Below are positions 22,673 to 34,844 of a stretch of 64,000 nt of DNA, in pieces (the stretch's first letter is position 1; each line of letters begins with the position of its first letter). The notes under the pieces are model-generated. The model did not search any database, had not been told where the DNA came from, and worked only from the letters and a program-made list of their open reading frames with translations. This DNA comes from Chamaecyparis obtusa (lineage: Eukaryota; Streptophyta; Pinopsida; Cupressales; Cupressaceae): positions 1 through 64,000 of the forward strand of contig BSBK01006037.1 of the NCBI GenBank assembly GCA_027943335.1, in the 5' to 3' direction. The position numbers were made by a program, and so were the translations under genes.

Positions 22673-25600
22673 TTAACTGCTATAGGCCAAAAGGCCCAAA
22701 GACTCCGAACACCATCTGAACTTCTCAGTGCCCACTGGTTTTGTTAATGCATCTGCAACATTCTTCATAGTATCTACCTTCTCCAAATTTACCTTTCCAT
22801 CTTCCACCATATCTCTCACAAAGTGAAACTGCACATCAATGTGCTTCGTTCTGGCATGGAAAGTTGGATTCTTTGCAAGGCAAATAGCGCTCTAACTATC
22901 ACACCAAATAGTAAATTTTTCTGCATCAACACCAACATCAGAACACAATCTTCTAAGCCAAATGGCTTCTTTACAAGCATGAGTAGCAGCCATGTAATCA
23001 GCTTCTATAGTGGACAAAGCAACCACAGGTTGTCGCTTACTCATCCAACTAATGGCACCACCAAACATAGTGAACACATAAGCACTGGTGGATCTCCTAC
23101 TGTCAATATCACCTACCCAATCTGAATCCACAAACCCATGAATACAAATTGAATGTGGAGATTTAGAAGAGTTACCATGATAACATATGGAGTAATCTGA
23201 TGTACCCCTCAAATATCTGAATACTCACTTAACTGCATCCCAATGTACCCATCCAGGATTAGCCATAAACTGACTCAGGACTCCCACTGCTTGGGCAATG
23301 TCTGGTCTAGTACAGACCATAGCATACATAAGATTGCCAACTGCACTAGCATAAGGTACTCTACTCATGTCCTCCACCTCACTAGGAGATTTTGGACAAT
23401 CACCTACAGATAACTTTGTTCCCATAGAAATAGGAACACATAGTGGTCTACAATCTGCCATGCTAAACCTATCCAACACAGACTTCACATACTTACTCTG
23501 ACTCAACTAAAGTTTTCTGTTAGACCTGTCTCTACTGATTTCCATACTCAAGATGTACCTAGCTGCCCCAAGATCTTTCATCTCAAACTGTGATGAAAAC
23601 TGAGATTTAAAATCAGAAATCATACCCTTACCATTCCCAAACAGCAACATATCATCAACATATAATGCAACAATAAGAAGGCGATCATTTTCAACTCTAA
23701 AATAAACACAATGATCTGATTTTGATCTTACAAATCTAATTGACAACACAAAGGCATCAAACTTAAGGTACCACATCCTAGGAAATTGCTTCAAACCATA
23801 TAGAGATTTCTTTAATCTACAAACTAAGGATTCTTTACCTTTAACAATGTAGTGCTCAGGCTGTGACATATAAATCTCTTCCTCCAAATCACCATGAAGG
23901 AAAGTTGTCTTCACATCCATCTGTTCTATCTCTAAATCATATGATGTAGCAAGAGATAATAGAAATCTAATGGATGTCAACTTTGCAACAGGAGAGAATA
24001 TTTCACCATAATCTATTCCCTCTACCTGTGAATACCCCTTTGCAACCAATCTAGCTTTATACCTTTCAACACTGCCATCTGCACAAAATTTCTTCTTGAA
24101 CACCCATTTAAAGCCAATAGATTTTCTCCCTTTAGGAAAAAGTACAAGGTCCTAAGTTTTGTTTTTCTCCAATGAAGCCATCTCATCATCCATAGCCTCA
24201 ATCTAGGAACCTGCATCTTCCATGCCCAAAGCCTCTTTCACAGATCTAGGCTCATCAGTGTTAGTAATCAAAGCAAAGGCACAACTGGAATCTAACATAG
24301 AATAACCAAACCTTTCGGGTTGCTTTCTTTCTCTCATGGATCTCCTCAAGGGCTATGGTTGAGGTTGTTCTTCCTCTTCTTCTGAACTATCAGAGCTACT
24401 AGAGCTCTCCTCATCATTAGGCCCAACATGGTCTCTCTGTTCAGTCTTCTCAGGGGTAGGAGGCAACTGAACAACATCCTTTTCCTTTTCTTTTTCATCT
24501 AGTTGTAGCACAATAGGAGAAGATGTTAGCTCTCTGAAAATAACATTTCTACTATACAAAACCTTACTAGTCATAGGATCCCAAAGCTTGTATCCTTTCA
24601 CACTAGCACTGTATCCGATGAAAATACATTTAACAGCTTTGTTTTCCAACTTAGATCTTTTCTCCTTTGGAAAATGTGCATAAGCTTCACAACCAAAAAC
24701 ATGAAGATGTCTAATTGAAGGCTTCTTACCAGACCACACCTCCATGGGTGTCTTACCAACAAGGGCTGATGTAGGAGATCTATTAACCAGATAGCAAGCA
24801 GTGGCCACAGCTTCAGCCCAAAACCTTTGTTCTAAACCAGCTCCACTAAGAATACTCCTAGCCTTCTCCATCAGTGTCCTGTTCATTCTCTCTGCAACTC
24901 TATTTTACTATGGGGTATAAGGAGTTGTCTTATGCCTCTCGATACCTTGTTCTTTACAAAACTATTCAAACTCTACTGAGAAAAACTCACCACCATTGTC
25001 AATTCTCACACACTTAATCTTCTTACTAGTCTGATTCTCTACAAAAGCTTTAAACTCCTTGAACTAACTAAAGAATTGTGTCTTACTTTTAAGGAAATAA
25101 ATCCACATCCTTCTACTGTAATCATCTATGAAAGATACAAAAAATATAGACTTGGAGATTGAAGGAACTTTTACAGGACCAAATACATCAGAATGAATAA
25201 GATCCAAAACATCAGAAGATTTTTGAGAACTAGAGTAAAACTAAACACGATTTTTTTTACCATAGACACAGTGTTCATAGAAGTCAAACTCGAGATTGCA
25301 ATCATTTAACCCCTCAATGAGATTTTTATTTTTCAGGGTTCTGAGACCCTTTTCACCAATGTGGCCAAATCTCATATGCCACAACATTGTCTTTTCTATA
25401 GGAAGCTTACCTTCCAAAGTATTTGCACTACCATCGGAACCAATAGCCACAGACTTCTTCACTGCTTGTTCAGATGGTGAGGATGAAGAACTATTACATA
25501 GAGGAATACATGCATCTAGCTAAAATAAGGTACCTCTCCTAGTACCCTTTGCAAGCACTATCGATCCTCTCAAAATCTTGCATCCTTCTTTCGAAAAAAC

Positions 25601-26704
25601 AACTTGCACACCTACATCATTCAACATACTTACAGATAATAGGTTTCATGCCAAACCCAGAATGTGCATAACTCCATTGATTCCCTTTACTCGTCTATCA
25701 GGAAATTTGATAGTGACCCTTCCACGTCCAACTATCTTTAGGTGAGAATCATCACCCAAGTACACCTTTCCACCATTGAACTCTTCATATTTTGAGAACC
25801 AGTTTTGATGAGAGGTCATGTGAAAAGATGCACCTGAGTCAACCAACCACACATCTTCAGATGCATGGGTTGCCAAAGTTGCGATGAATGCATCGCCATC
25901 TTCTTGAGATCTTTCTGAAGCTGAATCTGAACCTTTCTTCTTCTTCTTCAGCTCTTTGCAGTCTTTACGGAAGTGCCCAAATTTATCACAGTTCCAACAT
26001 TTTGCTTTGGGCTTATTGGAAGTCTTTGACTTCCCACAGGATTTGGATCTACCCTTATTGTCAGACTTATTGTCATTTCTCTTCCCTCTTTCAGTGGATC
26101 TCCCACGAACAGCAAGGGCTTCTTTTTCTGAAATAGAAGCCTTTCTCTGCATCTCCTCTGATAGCAGTGAAGACACCGCATCATCCATTTTGAAGGTGAC
26201 TAAAGTGCTTCCGAGAGCCATCACAAGATGGTCCCATGAATCCGATAAAGAACACAAAAGTGTGTAGCAACGATCCTCCTCCTCTAACTTGACACCAGCT
26301 GATGTCAATTGTGCAACCAGTAGATTAAATGCATTTAAATGATCCGTTAAGGATCCACCTTCCTCCATTCGTAGAGAGTAAAACTTCTTCCTCAGGAACA
26401 ACTTGTTCACCAAATATTTGGCCTGATACACAGCCACAAGTCTTTCCCACAAACTATTTGTGGTTTTCTCATCTAGAACATTCAAAAGAACTGCATCAGT
26501 TAAACAAAGTCTTATGAGACCCTTAGCTTTACGGTCTTTGTTATCCCAATCTGCTTAAGCTATAGTTGCTAGTCTTGTAGCACTTGAAGTTGCTTCCCAT
26601 AGGTCACGATCTTCTAACATGTCTTCCATCTTGAGTTTCCACAACTTGAAATCAGTGCCATTAAATTTCTCCACCTCCATTCTTCCATATGATGAACTTG
26701 CCAT
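22673..26704 (-). pseudogene. Element F gag-pol polyprotein with scattered stops
   Basis: The start at 26704 reads MASSSYGRMEVEKFNGTDF, the standard copia gag start, followed by a UBN2-type gag. The zinc knuckle CWNCDKFGHFRKDC lies near 26000 and the protease LVDSGASFHMT near 25820. The pre-integrase block LWHMRFGHIGEKGL is near 25370. Integrase has RIDNGGEF and, at the catalytic Glu, NRVAERMNRTL near 24890. RT has QMDVKTTFLHGDLEEEIYM near 23910 and YVDDMLL near 23655. RNase H has GFVDSDWVGD near 23125, ending KHIDVQFHFVRD and ADALTKP. The terminal stop is at 22673. About a dozen internal stops occur, mostly where Gln or Trp is expected. All domains are present in about 1340 codons, the normal size. 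Confidence 0.95.
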
Positions 26705-26808
26705 CTCAATTTGCAAATAAGATTCAGAATGCTCTGCAAAAAAATCCCACTCAAACTTGAGATTAGCTCAAAAAACCCTACCCAACAACTAGGATCAAAA
26801 GTTGATCA

Positions 26809-26821
26809 AGCTCTGATACCA
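26809..26821 (-). other. Primer binding site of element F
   Basis: The minus strand reads TGGTATCAGAGCT, complementary to initiator Met tRNA, two bases from the 5' LTR. Confidence 0.92.
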
Positions 26822-26823
26822 CT

Positions 26824-27671
26824 TGTAAGGAAACTCAGGTGCTGAAACAGCTTCCTATGCTAATATCTATAGGAGAGTATTGTGCAAATTCTTATAAATC
26901 CTTACAATTTTAGATTCATTAGCTACTTTAACAAAGATATTGCAACCACATACCATGCATATAGAAAAAATAGAGAATGACACAATGATATACCCTGGGG
27001 AAAACCTTTTGGTAAAAAACCCCAGGACTCCAAAACCTGCACAATGTATTATCTTCAACACAAAGATTACAATACACTTGCAATGCAAGTTCTTTCAGGA
27101 AATGATAGACAAAGCCAACAAGACTTAAATTTTTGTTATATCTCGCCCATAGGAGCAGCATCATATATATAGACTCCTCTGGACCCAAAAATAGGCACAA
27201 CCACCAAGACCCATGCACAAAGCCACATGTACACAGTTGTTACATGCAATCCTAAGAATAGGCGTCCATCCCTAGAATAGACTATGACAACTTGTCATAG
27301 AATCCGCCAAAAATAACGGTCACAAGAGAAGTGTAAGAGAATCTGTCATACCAACCTATTTTTGGCATATTCTCTTACACACACCAACCGCTTCTTCTTG
27401 GGCACCCAAATAGGCCCAAGTCATAAGATGCTCTTACACCTGTCATAGCACATTCCTTAAATAGTTCTTACATGTCATAGGAATCCGTCATGACCATTTC
27501 AGTCATGATCTCCTTACGCACAAGATGCCGACACATCAAGTGGAGTGACACATCAACATGCCAACTAGACATGTACACTCACACTTAATTACATTATTTG
27601 CAAAAAATACATTTACAAAACAAATAATAAGAATAGGAATCATCCAAGGTTGAGACACCTTATTCCTAACA
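26824..27671 (-). repeat. 5' LTR of element F
   Basis: 848 bp, equal in length to the 3' LTR, with scattered single-base differences, mostly transitions by eye. Confidence 0.95.
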
Positions 27672-28304
27672 TGCCTTGCTGTCTTCCACATGCATAACAC
27701 CCATGGGAGTGTGGGAGAATGCACCTTCTAGGTCATCCAGTGTGGATTTGAATGGATACCTCTTAAACACATATCTCTTCTTCTCTGCCACATTACATAC
27801 AATGAGATTAGCCATTACTTACTTGTATATTGCTTTCCAAATGATCTCAAAGACTTCTAAATCAGCCTGACAGATTAGGGCTTCCGCAACCAATCAAATG
27901 CACTACTAAACATTGGTGAATCAATCTACAATCCTTCACAATCAAATGCTAGGGATCCTCTTCTCTCCAATGACTCTGAATTCGAATGCAATGAGAGATC
28001 TAAAAGCTTCTGTGTACTTTAAAGTAAGAATTGCAGCATTAATGCTTGCTATGTAAACCAGGTTGTCACTGATAATTTCCAACTTTCATTCTGTAATCAA
28101 TCAGCTAGTGCGCTCTTGCACATAGGTTCTGCTAGTCTCCAAAAGGTTAAGTCCAAAGGCGCATAGTCTGAGGGTGAGTATACCAGCCGCACATGGGTTT
28201 AGAGCTAAATTAGCTCCCCCTATGATGCTGAGGGCCATTCATCCAGATGTAGAGGGTGTATCCACTATGGATACATCCAATACATTCTCATCAACCTTAT
28301 GCTT

Positions 28305-29369
28305 CTATGCCTCTGACCAAATCAAGCTCGCATCTTCTAAAGATTTCAAAAACTTGACTTCACCTTCGGTATCTAGTATTGATTCTTTTAGCCTTTTAGG
28401 GCTTTCCTGACTTTGTATCCTTGATCTACAAAACTTTGAGATGTGTCGAGCCTTGTTATGTGAGTGACAAATAGCTGGAGGCCTTATATTCGTCAGTGCA
28501 TTGACATGGGATACCATTTAACACTGTCTAGCTGAGTGACCATTATAGTTACATATCTGACATGTAACATTCTGAGAATTTCTTACATTTGGCTGATTCT
28601 TATTTCTCTGATTATCCTGAGTCTTTTTCTTTTGACTTGTCTTACAATTCATAGCTCTATGACCAAATTTATTGCATGAATAACAGTAACCATTGAAAAG
28701 TCTTACCTCTATATAGGTCCTTGCTATATGTCCATTTTTGTTACATGCGTAAAAAGTTTTATCTACTAGCTTGTGCTCATTCTTGGATGGTTCAACATGA
28801 TCTTTAGTCTAACTTTCAGTCTCCTTAGCATCTGAGGTTTCTTCTGGTTCTTTCATTCTTGCTCGCATGTTGTCAATCTGATTTTGTGCTTCATTGAATC
28901 CAATGCCACTAGTATCTCCTTTAAGCTTCCGAGAATATAATTGAGATTCAATTAGATCCTTGCTTGTGTGTAATTTATCAATGTGATTCTTAGCCTCTTT
29001 CAATTCAGATTCCAAGCTTTCTTTTGTGTTTCTTATCTCCAAGATTTTCATGTTTTCTTGCCTCAATTATTCATTCAGTTGAAGGTTTTCTTTGATCTGT
29101 TCATCATAGACTTCTTGATTGTTGGTTAGCCTATCATTTAATTCTTCAATCTATTCTTTCAGGGATGAATTTTCTTCATTCATCTTCTTGATCATTATCC
29201 CTAAATCACTGGTAGAGAATTATTTCAAATCTTTTCTTAGCCTTTTGATGACTGCTTGAGCATCACTAACTTTTTCTTTTAGTTCTTCAATTTCTTTTTC
29301 AGATCTATCCAGGTCTTCAAGAGCAGCTTCAAGATTTCTTTTCAGATGTTTCATTTCTACATTGTCCAT
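28305..29369 (-). pseudogene. Element E gag-like protein with coiled coil and four zinc knuckles
   Basis: The start at 29369 reads MDNVEMKHLKRNLEAALEDL, a long heptad-rich coiled coil broken by several stops (open part 28809-29066). Four CCHC-type knuckles follow. A degenerate one at about 28718-28760 (YACNKNGHIART) has lost its first and last Cys. The second and third are intact: CYSCNKFGHRAMNC at 28644-28685 and CQICNYNGHSARQC at 28521-28562. The fourth is degenerate (CHSHNKARHISKFC), near 28430-28475. The position next to the primer site and the knuckles fit a nucleocapsid-type gag. Four knuckles and a coiled-coil start are unusual. Confidence 0.78.
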
Positions 29370-29409
29370 GATCTCCTCAAGTGGTTAAACTTATTTTTTG
29401 AGGACCGGA

Positions 29410-29421
29410 GCTCTAATACCA
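29410..29421 (-). other. Primer binding site of element E
   Basis: The minus strand reads TGGTATTAGAGC, one base from perfect Met-tRNA complementarity, two bases inside the 5' LTR. Confidence 0.85.
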
Positions 29422-29423
29422 AA

Positions 29424-30538
29424 TTTTAGGAGTGGGAACACTGAGATGGGGGGGTGAATCAGTGTTCACTATATTTAATCTTTTTACTTTTCTCTTTAAA
29501 CTTAACTTGAATGCTTAAGTACTAAAATGAACATCAACATAAACAAGATAGATGAACACAACACATAGCACCAATATGGTTACGGGGAAACCCAAATAGG
29601 TAAAACCCCGGTGGGAATTGACACCCACTAATAATTTGTACTAGTGTCTTATGATCCTTGTTAGAAGATTTTTAACCCTATTAGGAGTTATCTTTACATT
29701 ACATTTAGTACAGTGACCTAGTCAAGGGTCAGGCCCTATTAGGAGTCTTTTACAATAACCCTGTTAGGGGTGTGGACACACTGTCCTAGAGCTCATTTCT
29801 CAAGTGGTGAAGGCTACAACTTTTTGATCTCAGATACACACTATATCTGCTGGATGAACTAGCACTGTGACACAGCTTGTCTGATCAGTTCCTTTGATGC
29901 TCTGATGCTTTGACCTCTTGTAAAGCTCTAATATATCATAACAACTCTTTGCATACTTTTGCTTTGCTTATTTCAAATATATATCAACTCCCATACCTAA
30001 TTACAAAGGTGCATCTAATATTTATTTGCGCATACCAAACAATTAGCTAGGTCGGCCTATAACCGATTACATACAATGCTTCCAAATGAATTGGCTCAAG
30101 TGTGTTTAGAAAAAAACATAATTATATGTCTACAACCTAATTAAAATAGGTGCATAGCCCTTACATAACAATAATATAGTCGCTAATTATTTTACCATTA
30201 GTTGGCTACATACACTGTTCTATTCTGGCATTCACTGGCTGTGTAACTTCAACTGTCTGTATCTTCCTCATACCAAATCTTCTGATCATGCACTCTTAAA
30301 CTTAGCATGAATATGGTCTTACCAACTTAATTTCTATGACACATACCATAATTCTATCATATGCATGTGCAATGATGCTCTATCCTTTAGGTACTCTGTA
30401 CACTATCCAATCTTCAACACTTAGCCAATTTTTGATCTTCTTATCATGAGCATTGACTCCAAAACATTATATGACTTTGTTGCAATAATGACAACACTAT
30501 ATTAAGTCATATACACTAGTATAGTCAACTTTCCAATA
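29424..30538 (-). repeat. 5' LTR of element E
   Basis: 1115 bp, the partner of 16477-17593. Its outer edge reads CCAATA instead of CCAACA (one transition) and the inner edge reads TTTTAGGAG instead of TGTTAGGAG. Confidence 0.92.
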
Positions 30539-31069
30539 GATGCATGAGCTATTCATGATTGTAGAAGAAATTTGGTCACAATAGAGAAGGATGGGAAGAT
30601 ATCTTCTTCAGTTCCTTTGAAGAAAGTAGAGGGAGAAGTGATAGAAATTTGAGCATGATGAAGAGTTATTGTTCTAAAAATCAGAATCTAGAGGTTAGTA
30701 TGGATTGTAAGCATGATCCTGGAAGCAGACCAGAGAACATGTTGGCATCAGATGATTAAAAGAGTAAGGTATTTCATAAGAAGACTTACGATTATAAGAA
30801 GTCTTGTGAGAAAGATAAATTAGACATCGAGAGGTGAAGAGTTGGTAGTAAGAGTTAAATTTACTATCATTTGTTGATGTGATACAGAGTGCTAAGTGGA
30901 TTGGATTGATGGATTTGGCAGAGGGTAGAGCTGACTTTTGGAGAAAGGAGGATACAGATAAAGAAGATATGTGGGTTAAGAATGTGCATGAGATTTATAT
31001 TTCCTAAATCCTATAAGATGTTCATAAGTTCATCTTCTGGAAGATATTTTCCTCACCTGGGGTGTCTCA
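30539..31069 (+). pseudogene. Element C remnant between E and the 3' LTR
   Basis: It begins with the second half of the protease-RT linker (IHDCRRNLVTIEKDGK). It then runs through about 450 bp with many stops and no RT, RNase H or integrase motif, and ends at the 3' LTR. This shows a large internal deletion in element C. Confidence 0.65.
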
Positions 31070-31850
31070 TGTAGGAGAATCCTAGGGTTGTTGGCAATCT
31101 TACATCACCCAAAAATATTTCCTTTTCACTTTGTTCTTGTTTTCCTATTTCTATGTTTTGTGTAGAGATCCTTCCAATTGGCTTGTTATACCATGTGATC
31201 CTAATGACGTGTTCAAGACATCCTGAAGATATTTTGTCTGTGTTCTCACCTTGGTCTATTCTTTCTTGATGAAAATTTCTTCAATTTGGGTCTGGTCCTA
31301 TTTTTTCTTCATGTTCTAATAGTCAGATTGGACATTCAAATCTTGCAAAGCTATTCTACTATCAAAAAAACTTAATTGCACATTGTTTGATGTTCCTTCT
31401 TTCGTGGATGACCTCCTTGTTTAATCTCGTGGCATTTAATTCATATTTAGATGATTTCTTATGTATTTAGGTCCTTCCCTATATATTGCAATATGTTTTT
31501 CTTCTTTCCTGGACAATGCAATCAGTCTATCCAACTTGTGGCATACGATCTTATTTGTGGCTTTGGCTCCTTAGTTAAAAAGATCTTGGTAATTAGACTT
31601 TGAGAGGTTAACATCTAGTATGGATCTATATTTATGAATGTAATCAAGCTTGTGTATCTTATAATGTAATATGGCAGGCATCTAGACATGTATGATGTAA
31701 ATCTTGAGTATATGATAATATGAAGGCCTACAAGGCAAGTTTATTGTTCATTATTGAGTTATTATTATTTTGAGTTGGTTGTTTCTGCTATGTTGACTCT
31801 TTTTGCATGGTTGGACCATCTCCATTGGGGAAACTCTATCCATGACTACA
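31070..31850 (+). repeat. 3' LTR of element C
   Basis: About 781 bp, TGTAGGAGAATCCTAGGG...CATGACTACA. No strong polypurine tract precedes it (CACCTGGGGTGTCTCA). Confidence 0.88.
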
Positions 31851-32150
31851 TTAGTTTGTGTTTGGTTGAATAAGGGGAGTACCCTTCATTGCATTTCCTA
31901 ACTTTAAGTTATATTAAGTAAGATAAGTCACTTTTTACGACAAGGTAATAAACAACCCATAACATTAAAGAAATATTGAATTGTTTATATTTCTAAGGTA
32001 GCTATTCATCTTTATCTACTTCATTCTTACTTGTACAATCATCTCCCATCTAGCCATTTAAAGAGACAAAACATGTATTTTTCCATGCAAAACAAAAATA
32101 AAACTTTAGAGTTGTCCATAAAAATGAAAAGGTTTTAGCCAAGAAACAAT
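31851..32150. other. Non-coding spacer
   Basis: AT-rich, no motif or frame recognised. Confidence 0.5.
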
Positions 32151-33134
32151 GGTGAAGTTCATCCATGTACAACTAATAATTAGCTAATGGTGTAATAATT
32201 AAAGGTTACACATGATATTGGAATGCATGCAACTCTCATCCGAAAAGAAAACTTGCCAATTTTTCATATACATTCAAGATTGCTTCACCAATTTAGAAAT
32301 TTAGAGAAATTTCTTACAAAATCCATCTTCTACACATTCTACAATCATTTGATTCTATGAGATCTTGTTTCTTTGATGCAACTTATCAAATAGCTGAGTG
32401 CAACATTTGTGCTTCCCCCTTTGCATACATATATACCATATCATCTCACCATCTAGCCTATAAGCCATTTAGGCTAAACCTATGGAGTTAGGTTTGACAT
32501 TCTATTACAATAGCATCACATAATAACACATTTTGTGAAGCATTTAATTTCCATGTATATTTTGTAGAAATTAAATTCAATGAAATAGAGGCTCTTTGAA
32601 GGATCCTCATCTAAACAATTTGTGTGCTTGATAGTTTAAAAATTCCTCTTTATGAAACCTCTTTCTACATTGATTGTAAACATTGTTTTTCATGAGATTT
32701 CATCTCCTTAAGGCTCTTCAAAAAATAGGTCATGTGCTTCATCATCTCTTCAACATTTTGTAAGTATGTCCACTAGGAGAATAAAAGCAACAAATCTGAC
32801 AAAAAGTTTTTATACTTGTCGTTTAGATGGATGCTCATATGCTAGCACGAGCAGAGAGGAAAATGGAAAATGCTGTGGAATTTGGGTTATTCCTACAAAT
32901 TGTATGTGCTTGAAATTTTCAATAACATCTTCAAAAAATCATTTTTTTCCATGACTTCCATCTAGATATCAAGTCATTTGTGTGTTTTCACATTTTTTTA
33001 TGCATGTTGATTGTGGAAAGAATTGAGTGTTTCTAAACCCACTTTGTCTCTTCCATTCTATGCTTATGCTACAATCTTCTCATTTTATTAGATGAGGAGT
33101 CTTTTTGTGGCATTTTGTTGAACAATTTGGGTGG
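32150..33134 (-). pseudogene. PPR-protein pseudogene, 3' part
   Basis: Minus-strand reading shows degenerate pentatricopeptide-repeat units: LFDKLHQRNKIS-stop-NQMI near 32345-32390, a HDLFFEEP-stop-GDEIS-stop-KTM unit near 32680-32735, and KLFNKMPQKDSSS near 33080-33130. These match the PPR linker pattern (A-LFD-MPQRN-VSWN-MI), with Trp often turned into a stop. Plant PPR proteins act in organelle RNA processing, but this copy is dead. It continues at 41015 after element G: joining the flanks gives an in-frame CGIIDKPPKLFNKMPQKD. Confidence 0.75.
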
Positions 33135-33414
33135 TGTTGATACCCATATAGACCCCAGTATTTAAACTTTCAGAGTAGGGTCTTGAATCTCTTTGAACTA
33201 AGTTCAAAGAGGTTCAAAGTGGTTCAGTTTGCATAAGCAAGTTCACAGTTTAGAGTTCGAGTTTCTAGAGCCAAAGTTCATGTTTCAATTTCAGATGAAC
33301 GCCATTGTCAGGCTTGAAATGTGAATTCAAGATGAAGATTCAGTTTTTCGATTTCAAACCCATAGTCCAAAATGCAGATTTTGAGATAGGGTATCTCGGG
33401 TGATATAGATAGGG

Positions 33415-34200
33415 GTGTGCCTTTTTCAACAATATTTGATCCGTTTCAATTCAGAATGTACTAAGGAGAATATTATGAATGATCAAGTAGAAGATGAGCT
33501 AAAACAAATTGGAGTCAAATCAAGTGGGAATGATCAAAGTTCTACCAATGTCAGTGGTAACTTTGATAGACAAAAAATGCCCTCAACTAAAGAATCATTT
33601 ACAGGGAGAAGTGTTGGAGGGATAAGTTTTTCAATTACCACAGACAGTGCAAGGAACAACTTTAATAATGTAGACAGTGGTGATGGTGTAGTGGTTGGTA
33701 TTGTTATTCTTCTACAGGCACTTGTTGCAGGAGGACAAGTAAAGTTTTCAAGCTCCACTACATCTGTTGCACCTCTTCCTGGTGTTCATTCTAGAAGTGC
33801 TTTGTCAGATGAAATCAATCATTCATCTTCAGCAAGAGTTGTGATAAATACTTCATCATCAGGAGATAGCTTAAATCTCTAGGACTCTGATCATCGGTTT
33901 GAGCATATTTCGCTTTTGTTGGTTCTTCTTCACTTCCTTATGCACAAAGGGCCTTACAAGTTTGAGCTATATAAGATATTTTGTTCCTGGCTTGCACTCA
34001 TCTAGAGAGTAGAAACACTATTACTTCTATGTCAGAATGGCCTGAATGGCTCTTGGAGGTTCTTGTTTCCCATTTTGAAATGGCCTCAAACAAAGTATGG
34101 ACTGATGTTGGCATTCGGGAGATTGAAGATCTTGTTCACAATTTTTATAAGTATAATGTTAAAACATTCTATGCGTCAAAAAGATGGTTGGAAGAGTATT
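33415..34200 (+). pseudogene. Captured fragment of a BEACH-domain (SPIRRIG-like) gene, longer copy
   Basis: An open frame at 33415-33882 encodes a Ser-rich segment containing GDGVVVGIVILLQALVAGGQ. After a stop and frame shifts it continues at 33900-34200 with YAQRAL, LACTHLESRNTITSM, SEWPEWLLEVLVSHFEM and IEDLVHNF. From memory of the family, WPEWxLEVLxSxxEM followed by DIEDLxHNF is characteristic of the large plant BEACH proteins of the SPIRRIG group, N-terminal to their PH-BEACH-WD40 region. No intron interrupts it, suggesting capture from mRNA. It is only a few percent of the full protein and is not functional. Confidence 0.68.
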
Positions 34201-34209
34201 GACGTGAAT

Positions 34210-34844
34210 AAGGAATTGTAGGCATGCTGAAAGGAGTCGTGGGTGCCTAAAGAAGTTCAGAATTACACAAAGGAGTTGGTCGATGCTCAGAAGTAAAGGG
34301 TTGAGTCAAAAAATATGCTCATGACATGGTGCACAAAAACTTAATATCAAGTCACAAAGTTTGGAAGCTCTCGGGCATATAATTGAAAGACCTGATATGT
34401 CCCTCAAAGAGATCTCCATTCTAATAGTGAAACTGATACTATAAACAACTCCAAGTTCAGAATATGAGCCCATGGTGAACATAAGAAGAATGAGCGCAAA
34501 CTACTTGACAAAATGGAGGCTCTCAATCATGAAACACGAGGAAGCTTGAAGGCTTGTGACTGACTGCAAGAGATGAAGGAACAAGTGTCGACTTTCATCA
34601 AACCCAATAGGTTGGAGCATCGACAACTCATGTATTCTGTTTGACAGAATGTCGATGACCGCACATGACACATGTATGAAGGCCCACAACTCCAAATGGT
34701 AAATACGTGAACAACCGGTATAGGTGAAATGTTTGACAAAATGATCATTCTGACACAACTTACAAGCGGTGGCACCACGCTTTATCTTCTTAATAAAATG
34801 TCGAGTTAAACATTGGTAAAGAGAACCATGCCAGATATGTCTTT
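34210..34844. other. Unassigned part of the 5' LTR of G
   Basis: No clear gene. On the minus strand near 34700-34790 a frame reads RHFIKKIKRGATACKLCQ, vaguely like a retroelement integrase zinc region, but the match is too short to call. The whole segment is missing from the 3' LTR. Confidence 0.4.

Larger units (their letters stand above)
21773..27671 (-). mobile_element. Element F: nearly complete Ty1/copia retrotransposon
   Basis: 5.9 kb, with 848-bp LTRs at 21773-22620 and 26824-27671 (plus strand TGTAAGGAAAC...TAACA). A Met-tRNA primer site lies two bases inside the 5' LTR, and a CAAGTGGGAGAA polypurine tract borders the 3' LTR. One long gag-pol reading frame has the order gag, protease, integrase, RT, RNase H, which is diagnostic of Ty1/copia. 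The flanks are TGCCC and TGCCT, a duplication with one change. It is inserted within element E. Only point mutations seem to inactivate it. Confidence 0.95.
16477..30538 (-). mobile_element. Element E: non-autonomous LTR element with ORFs replacing pol
   Basis: LTRs lie at 16477-17593 and 29424-30538. On the minus strand they start TGTTGGAAAG and end CTCCTAACA. A polypurine tract (AAAAAGGGGGAGAT) lies at 17594-17607 and a primer site at 29410-29421. The flanks are GATAC (16472-16476) and GATGC (30539-30543), a 5-bp duplication with one change. Without its own inserts D2 and F the element is about 7.3 kb. It encodes a gag-like protein with zinc knuckles and a long unrecognised coding region, but no protease, RT or integrase that I can detect. 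Confidence 0.9.
12870..31850 (+). mobile_element. Element C: decayed Ty3/gypsy element carrying D1, E, D2 and F
   Basis: LTRs lie at 12870-13655 and 31070-31850 (TGTAGGAG...GACTACA). A primer-site-like TGGTATTAGA is at 13661. Coding remnants are gag (13978 to about 16160) and protease (to 16476, resuming at 30539). Only about 530 bp separates the end of the protease remnant from the 3' LTR, so RT, RNase H and integrase are missing. Its own sequence, without inserts, is about 3.8 kb. No matching target duplication is visible (TGTGA left, TTAGT right). Confidence 0.88.

Noticed and set aside
34501..34790. Minus-strand frame resembling a retroelement integrase zinc region (TACKLCQ)
   Set aside because: Too short and without a following catalytic core; left as unassigned LTR sequence.
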